Source: Pomacea canaliculata
Lineage: Eukaryota; Mollusca; Gastropoda; Architaenioglossa; Ampullariidae
Length of the DNA: 64,000 nucleotides
NCBI RefSeq assembly: GCF_003073045.1
Contig: NC_037590.1
Location: forward strand, 21,354,449 to 21,418,448
Direction of reading: 5' to 3'
Within the stretch, counting starts at the first letter, position 1; every line of letters begins with the position of its first letter. A program made the position numbers and the translations under genes. The notes beneath the pieces were generated by a model. The model did not search any database. It was not told where the DNA came from and was given only the letters and a program-made list of their open reading frames with translations. Shown piece after piece: positions 15,001 to 24,750 of this stretch.

Positions 15001-17075
15001 ACGGTCGAGAACCAAATTGTTCGAGAACCGAAGCAATGAAACCCAAAGGAAATAATGGAAACTGGATTAATTCGTTCCAAGCCCCAGAAAATGCCTATTT
15101 ACTGGCCTAACTTGTATACAATATGTAGAAAAACATGAGTCTCAACAAGAAATAAGAAATAAAAGTGTATTTATTAAAACAAAAAAAATGTACTGTACAG
15201 TACAGTAAATTGTGTTTCATTTACTGTACCTGTACCAAACTTATGCAGGAGGGAATGAATGTGGAGGGAGGAGGGAAGGGGATGGTATTGTCACTGATGA
15301 CGTAAGCAAGGTGCGCTGGGCAGAATGAACGCCATTCGGCCAACTCGGCTCATCTCGGACGTTCGGATGTTCGAGTTCCAATATTTGTTCGAATTCCAAG
15401 ACAAAATTTTCTCGAATTTCCTGGTCGAATACCGATTTGGTCGAAAGTCAAGGCGTTCGAGAACCGAGGTATCACTGTATATTCCTGTTAATCTTTGTTA
15501 ACTTCTTTGTGCGAGAGCTCTTGAAGCTGACTGTGTGTGCGACAGGGAGAGCTTACAATCACTTCGGACATGGAGGACCTGTCCAACGCGCTGTTCATGG
15601 ACAAAGTGCCGGAGACGTGGAATAAGCGGGCCTACCCGTCGCTGTACCCGCTGGATGTGGTTCGCCGACCTGCTGCAGCGCATCCGGGAGCTGGAGAACT
15701 GGACCGGCGACTTCTCCCTGCCTGCCGCCGTGTGGCTGGCCGGCTTCTTCAACCCGCAGTCCTTCCTGACCGCCATCATGCAGCAGATGGCCCGCAAGAA
15801 CGAGTGGCCGCTGGACCGCATGGTGCTGCAGTGTGACGTCACCAAAAAGACTCGCGAGGAAATGGCGGGGGCGCCGCGAGAGGGCGCCTACGTGCACGGG
15901 CTGTACATGGACGGTAGGCGTGATGTAGAGATAACAAGAGGGTTCGGTTCAGGTCTGAGCTTTTATTTTACCCAGGCGCCGCTAGAGCAGACAGGAGCGG
16001 TGCTGGGGCGGGTTGCATGAGTGTTGCGTCTGTCATTCGTCCAGAGGATCCGTTTACCATCTGAAATCTTGGAGCATATTATGCATCAAAAGAAATGACA
16101 AATTACTTATTGCTCCTGAACCTAGCTGTTATATCCCCCCCCACACACACACACTTTTTTTCTTTCCTGTCTCGTTAATGGAAGCGAAGGTATTCAGTAA
16201 GTGACGTTTGTCCAAGATGTTCTGGCAATAAAAAAACAACTGATTGTTTTTGATGAAATCAGTCAAAGTGAATCATATTTGTAACGGCAGTCAAGCATCT
16301 CCTTTCATTTTCCACTTTACTACGCAGTTAAGGTAAATGATGCGAAGGTGTGTTCACCTGAGGAAGGTCGTTAGTCAAACAGGGTCTGTGGTGCAGCCCC
16401 TATCCTACTGGGTAATCTCCCTCTAATCGCTCGGAGTTTGCCCTGATGACAAGAATAATGCGTCACTTATGATCGCTAGACTACAAACAGAGCAGTGAAA
16501 AATCACCCTTTTATTAGGGGATTGATGGTTTACGCCGAGCCAGCAACTAAGGCGATATCAGAGATACTGCACTCCTTTACACAGACTACTTGTTAAGAAA
16601 AGTAGTGACGCAGTTGCGTCCCTTCGAAACGTAATGCTACCAGAGTGCAGCCTCTATATCTATCCTCTCTGGCTATATCACGGCAAGCCATGATGATGAC
16701 GATGATGATGATGATGATGATGACGACGACGACAAGTGTTAAAGTTCTTACCTTCTTAACCCTTTTGATGGACGAGGTGTAGTTGGCCTTCTAATCAAGG
16801 TGTTGTCCTCATCTGTCCACTTTCGCAGGTGCCCGCTGGGATTTGCAGACCAGCATGATCGCAGAGTCGCGCCTGAAGGAGCTGACTCCTCTGATGCCAG
16901 TCATCTTCATCCGCGCCATCCCAGTGGACCGCCAGGACCTGCGCAACATCTACGATTGTCCCGTGTACAAGACCAAGATGCGCGGACCCACCTTCGTCTG
17001 GACCTTCAACCTCAAGACCAAGAGAAGCCCAGCAAGTGGACCCTGGGTGGCGTGGCCATCCTCCTGCAGGTGTAG
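1..17075 (+). CDS. DNAH9/11/17-like: Axonemal outer-arm dynein heavy chain, beta class (3' portion, 28 exons)
   Basis: Microtubule motor subunit of ciliary/flagellar outer dynein arms. Exons read from protein similarity and splice sites: 1(9?)-233, 358-496, 863-955, 1143-1337, 1801-2011, 2305-2581, 2741-3023, 3681-3854, 4346-4654, 4820-4987, 5157-5396, 5692-5853, 6153-6776, 7011-7172, 7544-7777, 8168-8428, 8722-8868, 9193-10653, 10885-11055, 11511-11633, 12092-12282, 12569-12845, 13052-13279, 13477-13788, 13931-14173, 14608-14796, 15546-15913, 16829-17075. The window opens inside AAA1 (WGCFDEFNR) and runs through AAA2-AAA6, stalk and C-terminal domain to TAG at 17073-17075, after the family-typical C-terminus ending in ILLQV. 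About 7.7 kb of coding sequence is present; family members are ~4,500 residues, so the N-terminal tail and linker lie upstream. Single-base indels near 131, 8753, 8867, 9533, 9991, 12092, 12138, 15653 and 17022 break the frame, but the protein resumes in register each time, so I read them as assembly errors. DNAH9, 11 and 17 cannot be separated here. Confidence 0.93.
1560..1670 (-). repeat. tRNA-derived SINE-like fragment in dynein intron 4
   Basis: On the minus strand an A-box-like GTGGATGGTTTAACC (1644-1658) is followed about 30 bases later by a near-perfect B box, GGGTTCGACCCC (1602-1613). That is the order and spacing of an RNA polymerase III internal promoter. The stretch does not fold into an obvious intact tRNA, so it is more likely a SINE head than a tRNA gene. 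Confidence 0.4.
1801..2581 (+). other. Dynein AAA2 module (exons 5-6)
   Basis: The P-loop GPAGCGKS lies in exon 5 (about 1855-1880). A Walker-B-like stretch, [15 protein letters not shown], and the conserved [11 protein letters not shown] lie in exon 6. AAA2 binds nucleotide structurally in axonemal dyneins. The exon 5 start at 1801, after TGTAG, restores the family's V-Q-L lead-in. A later AG at 1808-1809 would drop three residues. Confidence 0.9.
3058..3215. repeat. GA-rich polypurine tract in dynein intron 7
   Basis: Roughly 150 bases composed almost only of A and G, starting as a pure GA microsatellite just 3' of the exon 7 donor and degrading outward. The apparent 341-codon minus-strand ORF across it is an artefact of this tract plus antisense exon sequence. 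Confidence 0.8.
3855..4345 (+). other. Non-canonical GC-AG intron (dynein intron 8)
   Basis: Exon 8 ends ...CCACTTCAG and the next bases are GCAAGG, so the donor is GC rather than GT. The acceptor TTCCAG at 4345 is normal and both neighbours join in phase 0 (PLQ|ATLVHT). The flanking donor bases are otherwise strong, as is usual for GC donors. The intron is pyrimidine-rich over 4040-4260. Confidence 0.75.
4346..5396 (+). other. Dynein AAA3 module (exons 9-11)
   Basis: Exon 9 carries the P-loop GNAGTGKT, then [10 protein letters not shown], and ends with the Walker B-like FVDDLNMPE. Exon 10 continues with [12 protein letters not shown] and [19 protein letters not shown]. Exon 11 holds [11 protein letters not shown] and [15 protein letters not shown]. 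All three are in frame and joined at phase-0 introns. AAA3 nucleotide state gates the motor cycle in this family. Confidence 0.92.
6153..6776 (+). other. Dynein AAA4 module (exon 13)
   Basis: A single 624-base exon. It contains [12 protein letters not shown], the P-loop GVGGSGKQS and [20 protein letters not shown] (Walker B region), ending [10 protein letters not shown] before a GT donor. The reading frame is intact over the full exon. Confidence 0.93.
7544..9560 (+). other. Dynein stalk coiled coil and microtubule-binding tip (exons 15-18)
   Basis: Exons 15-16 encode the outgoing stalk helix (charged, heptad-like, Lys/Glu-rich around 8180-8330). Exon 17 encodes the tip lead-in ([19 protein letters not shown]), and exon 18 begins with the tip and returning helix ([16 protein letters not shown], then an amphipathic helix to ~9530). 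Three suspected indels fall here: a lost C at 8751-8756, one extra base at the exon 17 donor (8865-8869) and one extra base at 9531-9536. Confidence 0.88.
9143..9186. repeat. GAT microsatellite in dynein intron 17
   Basis: A run of GAT units, then GATTGATTAATGATTGATGA, lies directly before the exon 18 acceptor at 9192 and occupies the place of the usual polypyrimidine tract. Confidence 0.8.
10776..10855. repeat. CT/CA microsatellite in dynein intron 18
   Basis: About 80 bases of CT and CA dinucleotides lie 30-110 bases upstream of the exon 19 acceptor (10884). It may act as an extended polypyrimidine tract. Confidence 0.8.
11056..12091. other. Dynein introns 19 and 20 with exon 20 between them
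   Basis: Apart from the 123-base exon 20 (11511-11633, [15 protein letters not shown]), the stretch is AT-rich intron with a short TG/TA run at 11700-11770 and a poly-T tract near 11785-11815. The exon 21 acceptor at 12091 does not join exon 20 in register; one or two bases appear to be missing or added there. No other gene was seen. Confidence 0.55.
14960..15477. mobile_element. MITE of Tc1/mariner (pogo/Tigger-like) type in dynein intron 26
   Basis: 518 bases bounded by perfect 23-base terminal inverted repeats beginning CAGTGATACCTCGGTTCTCG and flanked on both sides by TA (14958-14959 and 15478-15479), the target duplication of this superfamily. Further GTTCGAGAACCGA-type subrepeats lie inside. 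There is no transposase ORF, so the element is non-autonomous. Assignment to pogo/Tigger rests on the TIR style and TA target only. Confidence 0.85.
15914..16828. other. Dynein intron 27
   Basis: Donor GTAGGC at 15914, acceptor TTCGCAG at 16828, joined in phase 1 (MDG|ARWDLQ). It contains a GATGAT/GACGAC microsatellite at 16690-16735 and a C-run plus CA run near 16134-16152. No gene was seen in it. Confidence 0.75.
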
Positions 17076-20000
17076 ACGAGCAGCGAGCTTCGGGAGGGGG
17101 GACCTGGACGCTGGAACGAACAAATCAGACTTTTTCATTCCTTCCTTTCTTGATTTTGTACTTTGACCTTTAGACCTGGATGTCAACGTGAACTGCTGCA
17201 AGTGGAAGTCACTCAGTTCAGATGTGAACCGTTCAGTCTTCCATGACTGGAAAATGGACATGAAGCCCTAACATAACGGACTTTTAACAACGGTAAACTT
17301 TAAAACTCTGTAGGTAATTGCTCAAGTAAAGTGTTGTGTCTATCACTATGGGGCAGCAAGCTTTCGTGGGAAAATGTCTATACTGTTGCTTTGACACTAG
17401 GGAAGTATACATTTCACAAAAAATATATTACAAAAGAAGAAACATTTCGTAATTTGTATATTTTGCTGACAATTCCACCAGAAATTTATAACATAAATGA
17501 AGAATAGAGAGCTTCTTAGTTGTAATTTGAGATGATGCGAAAGTGCGAACATTTCCCCCCAGAAATAGAAACCTTCCACTGTCGAAAGATAATGTTTAGT
17601 GCCTAATCTAGGAAACTTTACATTGGCCAATCTTTATTCACAGGGAAATTAACCTTTTATATGTTGTCCATCCTCCTTTAATTATGAACTTGTATCGTGA
17701 GACACACCCGCAAAAAGTTAGGCTCACCAGACTTTACAAAAACAATTGATGTTTGCACAAAAACAGAAAACACAAAGAGACACCAAAGAACAAGAACAAG
17801 AGCTGAGAGTAACATGAATATTGATATTGCAAGAAGGGTGTGAAAAATGACTAGCATTATGGTAAAGGTTGTTAGGAGTGATGTTTACGGAAGAGGAGCA
17901 CGTTTTGAGTGCACGTTTAAAGGATTTAATAGTGGGTAGGTGGCGGATATGGCTTCACAAACTCGTGAAAATTTATACCTGTACAGTATGTCACTGCCGA
18001 CTGCACTCACTGACACAGCAGGAGCCTTGTGTGACAATACAAACAATTAAGGCCCAGCCTCGGTAAGAAAGATGATTGCTTTATGACTAGTATACGGTGG
18101 TGTGGAATCTTTTCATACACCGGAATGTTTACGAGTAGCAGCTCTTCTGCTCGTAGTGTGGATCCGCTGTTCCTAAGTCATCATTTAATGTGTGTGAAAA
18201 GAAGATCAATTAGCACTCAAAATATTCAGTAGATTGCTACATGATTGCCAGGCATGGAGGATGGGGCGAGTGATGCATCGAGTGTCGGACCTCGCCGACG
18301 AAACCGTTGTGTCGTTGACAGTAAAGACATGAAAGCCGCAGGTGAAAATCAAAACGCCGCAGACAAGTAACTAGATCAGCTCAATGATGAGGATACCAAC
18401 AATAACATGTGTCAGATAACGGACGCTCAAATTACAACAGATCCACGCTCGCGGACGAACAAACAAACACACACAGAGAAAACCATCTTCAGCATCCAAG
18501 CTGTTCACGCAAACGGACATCACCACAGGAGTCTTCAACCCAGTCTTAGAGTTGTGAGTGATGTCTGTCTGAAAACATCACTTTAGTTTTAATACATTTG
18601 TGTTATTCAATCTGAACATATTTATAATTTCGTTATTTACAGTCCGTTTCCTATTGAGACTTCAAACAAGGACCGACTTTGCTTGACATGAGAAAATTAT
18701 TGCCTCACGGTTTTTGTTTAGGGTGCGGGTATTTACTCCATGAACACACTGGTGAGAACAGAACTACCACTCTAAACAGACAGATTTAGGGCTTGTCAGG
18801 GGAGGACGGTCACTGGGTGACCCCCATTTTATTTTATTTTTATTTTATTTATTTATTTATTTTTGGTGGTGGCTCATGCCAAGGGATATGGCGGTTAATC
18901 CTTTCCTATTTAGTTAGGTCCTTTGACCGAGAAAGACGAGGGTGCTAATCCACTCTGTTTCTATTTTTAGGTTCCTCTCATCACCCCGCCATCCCCAGAA
19001 TATTTTGTATGAGAGCAGAGCAATAACTGGCGACAGGTGCGCAATTGTCGTCTGTTGCTCCTATTCACCGCAGTTAGCATTTACTGGAGCTTTGACAAGT
19101 TGCTTCGGGTGTCTAGTCTGCTCCTGCTGCTGCTAAACAGTGCTCAAACTAATAAACAGAGCTCATGCTAATAGTGTGTCTGCCTGAAAACCTGAAAACG
19201 CAAAAGAAAGTAGAAAAGTCGCAGGTAAAGGCGCAGGTGAGAAAGACAGGGACGACCACGAGACAAACAGAAGACGTGTCCAGGAAGCAAGATGCGCATA
19301 GGAAGGAATAGTTATAATGTCCATGAATTTTTGGCCACGACTTTGCATTGGGGGTAGGAATGTAGTGGCTGTGTGAGATGGATGACTGAGAGATGACGTA
19401 TGGTACGTGCCGCCTCTCTTGACGACGTGAATTACCTTCACGTACCGCGGTACATCCTCACGCTCCTCTCTCCCACCTCACCACACCCACCTTTTCATCA
19501 ACAGGTGTGAGACACGCATGTACCATCTGCTGAAACCCAGCTCCTCATGAAGCGGATTTCTGTCTTTATTATTCTGTCTAGGGGAGATGGGTCCGCGCCT
19601 GTTCCGTCTCCCTCCTGTCACGTGATGTCACGTGTTTCGTGCCACGCCCGTGGACTACAATGTTGTCATTGGCTCATAGAGCCATGTGTGTGCTTGTGTT
19701 GTGCAATTTGTTGAATGGAAAAATATTGACGAATGTTTGACAAAGTCTTTGCTTGATGGTTATGTAACAACATGGATGAACTTAGTCAACCGTAATTTTG
19801 TTCATATTTTTCCGGTTCAGAAAGCTTGGAGCATGCGTGAGTTTTTACCTTCCTCAAAACTTTCAACGCTAAAATAACAAATAACTCTCGTCATATTTTA
19901 GGAATTATAGTATTTGTCATCAGGTGTTTAAAATCAAGATTCAAGAGATTAGATGGTATATGAACTGAAAGGAGGGGAATAGGACTAGCTCACCCCTGTC

Positions 20001-20565
20001 TATCGAGGTCTTCCCCCTGCCGACCTGTCCGTGGGTGGTACCAGTCAAGGAATGAAGGGATGCTTCATCTGAGCAAAACACAAACATAATTCACATTTTC
20101 CTAACAATTATTAAATTATTATATAATTATTAAATGCTTGTCTAAGTTGTTCTAATTTTGCCTCGCTTGCTGAACTTGTGTTCAGTTGCCGGGTATGTAT
20201 TTTAACGTTCTTTTTATTTTCATCACCTGTCGTCTAGTTCCTTTGTTTTCTGTATTCTGATTAGATCGATGCGGTTGAACACAGTAATGAGTGTGATACT
20301 GCACTGTGCAAAACTTGGTAATTAATAGATGACCACATCTGAAGAATGTCCTCTTATGCTGAAACAGTGTCATGGCCTGAGTCCACACAGACAAATAAAA
20401 AGATTGTGAGGATGGTGTTGTCACCTCAACCTCGGGTCAAGGACCAAGCAATAAAGACAGATTTGACTAATTTGTTGCCGCTTTAAATCCATCTACCTGA
20501 TGACTGAATGGTCACAATAAGTGTCCTTAGGTTATTTTCGTACTGCTTGCTGCTCTCATAACCTC
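17076..20565. other. Dynein 3'UTR and CpG-rich intergenic DNA
   Basis: No AATAAA was found soon after the dynein stop, so the 3' end cannot be placed. The stretch has no ORF with protein-like composition. It holds an AT-rich TTTA repeat at about 18827-18863 and clusters of CACGTG/TGACGTCA-type palindromes near 19618-19650. No RNA gene was recognised. Confidence 0.5.
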
Positions 20566-20700
20566 TGTGTGTGTGTGTGTGAGTTTTGTGTGTGTGTGTG
20601 GGGTTGTGGTGTGTGTGCTGTGTGTGTGTGTGTGGTGTGTGTGTTGTGTGTGTGAGTTTTGTGTGTGTGTGGTTTGTTTGTGTGTGTGTGAGTGTGTGAC
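20566..20700. repeat. GT microsatellite, compound
   Basis: About 130 bases of GT repeats interrupted by GAGTTTT and GGTTGT units. On the minus strand it is translated as His-Thr repeats, which creates a false long ORF reaching 21254. Confidence 0.9.
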
Positions 20701-22440
20701 GCTCTATTCGTCACTTCAGAGTCTGAGAGTGCTTTTCTGGATGGTGTGTTATTTATAGTAACCGTCTCTCTTCCCTTTCCCCAACCAACCCCGTCGGCGA
20801 AGGTTATCGCCTTTTGTGGAGAGTCGGCGACGTGACACACCTGACATGAGTTGTGGCATGACTGCTGGCTCGTCCGACAAACCGGAGACGAGTGACGTTT
20901 CCTTCTCCGTGACGCCAGGTAGGAGCCGCGGTCATGGCTGCGCCAGCCAGTGTCGGGGTGGTGGTGGGTTGGTGTGATGGGCAGGATAAAGGAGAGGCCC
21001 TGTGGCGATGCTTGCGGCAGCCACTTGGCTGCAAAGGTCGGTCGCCTAACGGACAGCGTCAGATAACCGCAGTCTGGAAGTCTGTAGAGGAGGATAACCA
21101 CAGGACTGGTTCCAATCCGCTGACTGAGCAGGAGGAAAGGAAAGAAGGCGTCAGGTAAGTTTGATCTCTCATTACCCTTTGTTAACCAGATAAAGGCAAG
21201 AAATGGTGACCAGCACAGGGCATCGTCGGTCACCAACCTCACGTGATCAGGCATGGGTATACATTATCGAGGGTTTAATTTTTTTTTTTTTTTTTTTTTT
21301 GTCTTTTGGAAAATGGGTTCTAATTGGGCACAGCTGACTGAACACAGCTTTGCCAACAGTAAAATAGCAGTCTTTTGTAAACATCAGTTCTTAGCCCACA
21401 ATTCTTTCGCTGGCAAAAACAAGGGCATCACTACGGAAAGTTCACACGCATCAAACTCCTAAAAATATTGACACGACATAGGTTAAATTAGAAATATATT
21501 AATTACACAGTCAGACAAGCAGCAAAATTGTGAAATCTTAATTCTAGGTATATCACGTTGCTCGTTGCCCGCTACCCATCTCTCTGTAAATCTGCTCTGA
21601 ATTAAGCCAGAGTTGACAAGGGTTGATCACCCACTTCATTTATTTAATGCTCGTTACTTCCAGAGGCAATGAAAGAAAGAGTGGGTGAGTGAAAGAAAGA
21701 AAGGGTTGACCGAGACTTGTCTCCTCGGACCTGCACAACCAGAGGGCGTCCATAGGTGAGACAAGTCAGGTGAGACAAGACCCCGGGATAGCGACAGCGC
21801 AGTACAGTAGCCTTGACACAGGCAGACTGGACAAGCCCCGGTGTGACAGGTTAGGACAGTTCAAGGATTTTGTTGTCTTGCATGTTTACCTCAGGCTGGT
21901 TACAAGTTTAGGGGGTTCTGACGGATGATGACAACAAACATTTGCTGTTTATGACTCGGGGACTGCGCGAGCTGATATAGTATGTATAGCTAGTCACGCC
22001 CCACCATTTTCTTCTGTACTTTAATTCTTTTACTCTCTCCCACACACACATAATATGATTTGGTACCAAAATGGCTTTTTTATGCTACGATGGAAACGAT
22101 GAAGACTTACACAGTAATTAAAAGTGTGTTCTTGCGCATCACGTCCATGACCTCGTGTCTCTGGCATCTTCTTTCTCTCGTCTCATTACATGATGTGGTT
22201 TATGCACATCGCGGTCTCGAATTTAATTTGTTTTAATGTTTCCCGCAAGGCTGGTCTCCGGTTCATCTGTCACTCTCGTTTATTCATTACTGTGACGTCA
22301 CGCCGGATGTTCTTATTAGTGGCGCACGCGAAAGGCAGTTACGAGCTTTATTACAGCCTGTCTGCTCCACTCAGGTCCGCGGCTAAAAATAGTGCGCGCA
22401 CGGAAGTCATGCATCGTCTGTAACGACAAGCTGTCTTTCC
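20701..22440. other. Intergenic DNA without a recognisable gene
   Basis: Moderately GC-rich with a poly-T run at 21280-21300. Short ORFs here lack domain signatures and plausible splice contexts. Nothing functional can be supported. Confidence 0.5.
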
Positions 22441-22445
22441 TACAA

Positions 22446-22745
22446 TACGTCTGTGTGTGTGAGATGTATACATATTTTGTGTGAGAGAAATTGTGTGTGC
22501 GTGAGAGAAAGAGAGTTTTTTGTGAGAGAGGGAGAATTGTGCGTGTGTGTGTGTGTGAGAGAGAGAGAGTTACAGATGTGTCCGTAAGATTCTGTACGTG
22601 TGCTTTTGTGCGTTCGAGACATATATATATATATCTTGTGTCTGCATTTGAGGGAAAGATTCTGGCTGTGTGTGTGTGAGAGAGAGAGAGGGGGGTGGGC
22701 AGTGTGTGAAAGATTAATTGTGTTTGTGTGCACGCGTGCAGATTT
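22446..22745. repeat. Degenerate GT/GA microsatellite block
   Basis: About 300 bases alternating between GT runs, GAGAGA runs and an AT run (22621-22634), with spacers of 10-30 bases. Both strands show low-complexity pseudo-ORFs. Confidence 0.85.
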
Positions 22746-23225
22746 GTGCATACATGCCTGATTTTGTATATGTGTGTATCTTTCCTGTTTTATATTTTAA
22801 ATTTTTTTAAATTTTGATATCCGTTTTACAAATTTTCCGAACATTCCTTTATATTCGTCAGGTCATATCAACTGTTTCTAATTCTGGCCAGAAAGTTCCT
22901 GATAGGGGAGGTAATGAAGACGGAGACGGAAAAAAGGGAGAGGGTGGGAAGCAAATGACAGACTGGGGCAAACATAGCAACTTAACACATGGATCATTCT
23001 AGAGAAAAAAATTATGATTGGGTATAACAGGCTTTTTTTTTTTTAAAGTGAAACAATTGGTGATTGTATTGTGGTGATTCGTGGAATGTGACAGTGACGT
23101 GGGCTATTTCAGAAAAAGCCGCAGAGACAAACGACCTGAGTTTTCATTTCACCTCCAGCGCTTTGTGTACAAACTGCACTTTTTACAAGCCTGTCACTTC
23201 AGTGTCAGTCATCTGCAGCATATAA

Positions 23226-23239
23226 GCGCCACCTAGCGG
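23226..23239 (-). promoter_or_regulatory. CTCF-like site
   Basis: The minus strand reads CCGCTAGGTGGCGC, one mismatch (A to G at position 3) from the bilaterian CTCF core CCASYAGRKGGCRS. A motif match only; binding is not shown. Confidence 0.35.
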
Positions 23240-23741
23240 CGTTGACAAGAAGACAGACGTGGATTATCGCCGCCACCTGGACAAGGGAGGTCAGGCAGTG
23301 TTACGTCATCTGTCATGAACTTCCGTCGTCATCAAGCTGCCTTTGTTCTCTTCCCTAGCGGAAGTTGCGATTGTTCTCCCTTGCAGTGCGCGCGCAGATT
23401 TAGACGGCTTCCTGGAGACTGTTTTTTTGCTACCTTTGGTTGAGGGCCTCAGATGGAAAGAAAAACTGCTCTTTCCGCCTTGTCAGTCATCTGTTCTTTC
23501 TCTCTTCGTTGCTTTTTCTCGTCTATCCTCTATTCTCTGTCTCTCTCTTGTCTGCTTGTCTGCTTGGCTGTTTGGTGGGAAAGTGTTTCAACCTAGAGTT
23601 GATTTCGCACTGCGGGGAAAGGGAGAGGGGGGCGTCAAGAGAAAAGCGGAGTACCCGGAGAAACACATACGTGGGAATAGGCGGGTGAGTGTGTATGAGA
23701 GAGGGCAAAAGTCGGGTGAGCGAGTCAGCTGGTGACCCCTT

Positions 23742-23798
23742 TCCCTCGGACGAGTTAGGCCCATCCTTCTACCCGCATCATTCGTCACACTTTAACCC
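23742..23798. repeat. Dispersed repeat, copy 1
   Basis: CGAGTTAGGCCCATCCTTCT followed by a C/G-rich spacer and CATTCGTCACA recurs at 31146-31191 in the same orientation with few differences. It is probably part of an uncharacterised interspersed repeat family. Confidence 0.6.
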
Positions 23799-24736
23799 GG
23801 TTAACATCTCTCTCTTCCGTGTGTATTTTCTCCATTACTTATTTGTAAACTTATTTCCTCTTTCCACCAGAGTTTCCTATCTTTTTTTTTTTTGTATCTC
23901 AAGTGTTCTCTTTCTTTTCTTCTGTCCGCTTTCTCCGTCAATCTGGTCTGTCTTCTATTTCCCCACCCCATGGTAAGTAGTATTTTCGATGTGCCTTGTT
24001 CACCCAGCTGTAAAACTCAAGGAACTGTCCACAGAAAGATCTGAACGACAGATGTCAGTGGATATTAGTGAATGGATTCGTTTGAACTGTGAAGGCCTCA
24101 ACCTATAGACGAGCAGGAAACGTGTTTATTAGGCGTATCCTGACTTGGTGATGTTTTCATGTTTATATCTAGAGAACAGAAGGCGGTTATTTACCCAGAT
24201 TTGAAGAAACAGTATCTTGCATTAAGATCGACCAAATCATTAGAAAACAATTAGTCATTTGAACAAAATTTTTTATGTTCGCAGTAAAGATCACTATCAG
24301 GGCAAAGGTACACATGTAGTAACATAGGTTGACAGAAAAGATTACGATCACCCAAAACCCATGTACCTATCATAAAGGTCAGAGTTCAAGTACGATATTT
24401 AGAGTATCTCCTGAAAGATTTTTTTTTTAATCTACACAAGTAGATGTTGATGTGTTGGTCGAGACGAACTAACATCAGCTTTTATCGGTTTGTAGACTGA
24501 CAGTGAAAAGGTTCAAAGTTCCATCATTGCTCTCCCTCCCTGTGCGAAATAATCTGCAGGTGGAAGCACTTCCCTTTCAATCCCCCCAACCAGCTTTACG
24601 TTCATCTAGAATGTTCTCTCTTTTCGCGATCACGTGATCGTAATCTGTGCTTGAAATTGTCGTCTGTGTTCAGCTGACGTATTAAATCTGTATTAACTGT
24701 CCCACAACCTAACGGCGCACTCTGCACATTTAAGCA

Positions 24737-24750
24737 CCGCCACCTGGTGG
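24737..24750 (-). promoter_or_regulatory. CTCF-like site, perfect core
   Basis: The minus strand reads CCACCAGGTGGCGG, matching CCASYAGRKGGCRS at every position. It lies 1.5 kb from the similar site at 23226-23239. Weaker relatives occur near 35390 and 40708. Confidence 0.4.

Larger units (their letters stand above)
9560..17075 (+). other. Dynein AAA5, AAA6 and C-terminal domain (exons 18-28)
   Basis: Exon 18 (1,461 bases, the longest) carries [16 protein letters not shown] and [20 protein letters not shown], marking AAA5. Later exons carry [33 protein letters not shown] and [17 protein letters not shown] (AAA6), then [37 protein letters not shown] and [13 protein letters not shown] (C-terminal domain). 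Exon 26-to-27 splicing skips a 747-base intron that holds a transposon. The stop codon follows a one-base deletion at about 17022. Confidence 0.9.

Noticed and set aside
1..17075. Dynein locus as a pseudogene
   Set aside because: Frame breaks are isolated single-base indels, mostly in short homopolymers. Conserved motifs, splice sites and the stop codon are intact, and the zinc-finger gene shows the same kind of errors.
20556..21254. 232-codon minus-strand ORF
   Set aside because: Its C-terminal part is the translated GT microsatellite (His-Thr repeats); the rest has no recognisable domain.
23343..23735. 130-codon plus-strand ORF
   Set aside because: Overlapping ORFs of similar length in other frames, with Leu/Ser-rich pyrimidine-tract translation; no coding signal.
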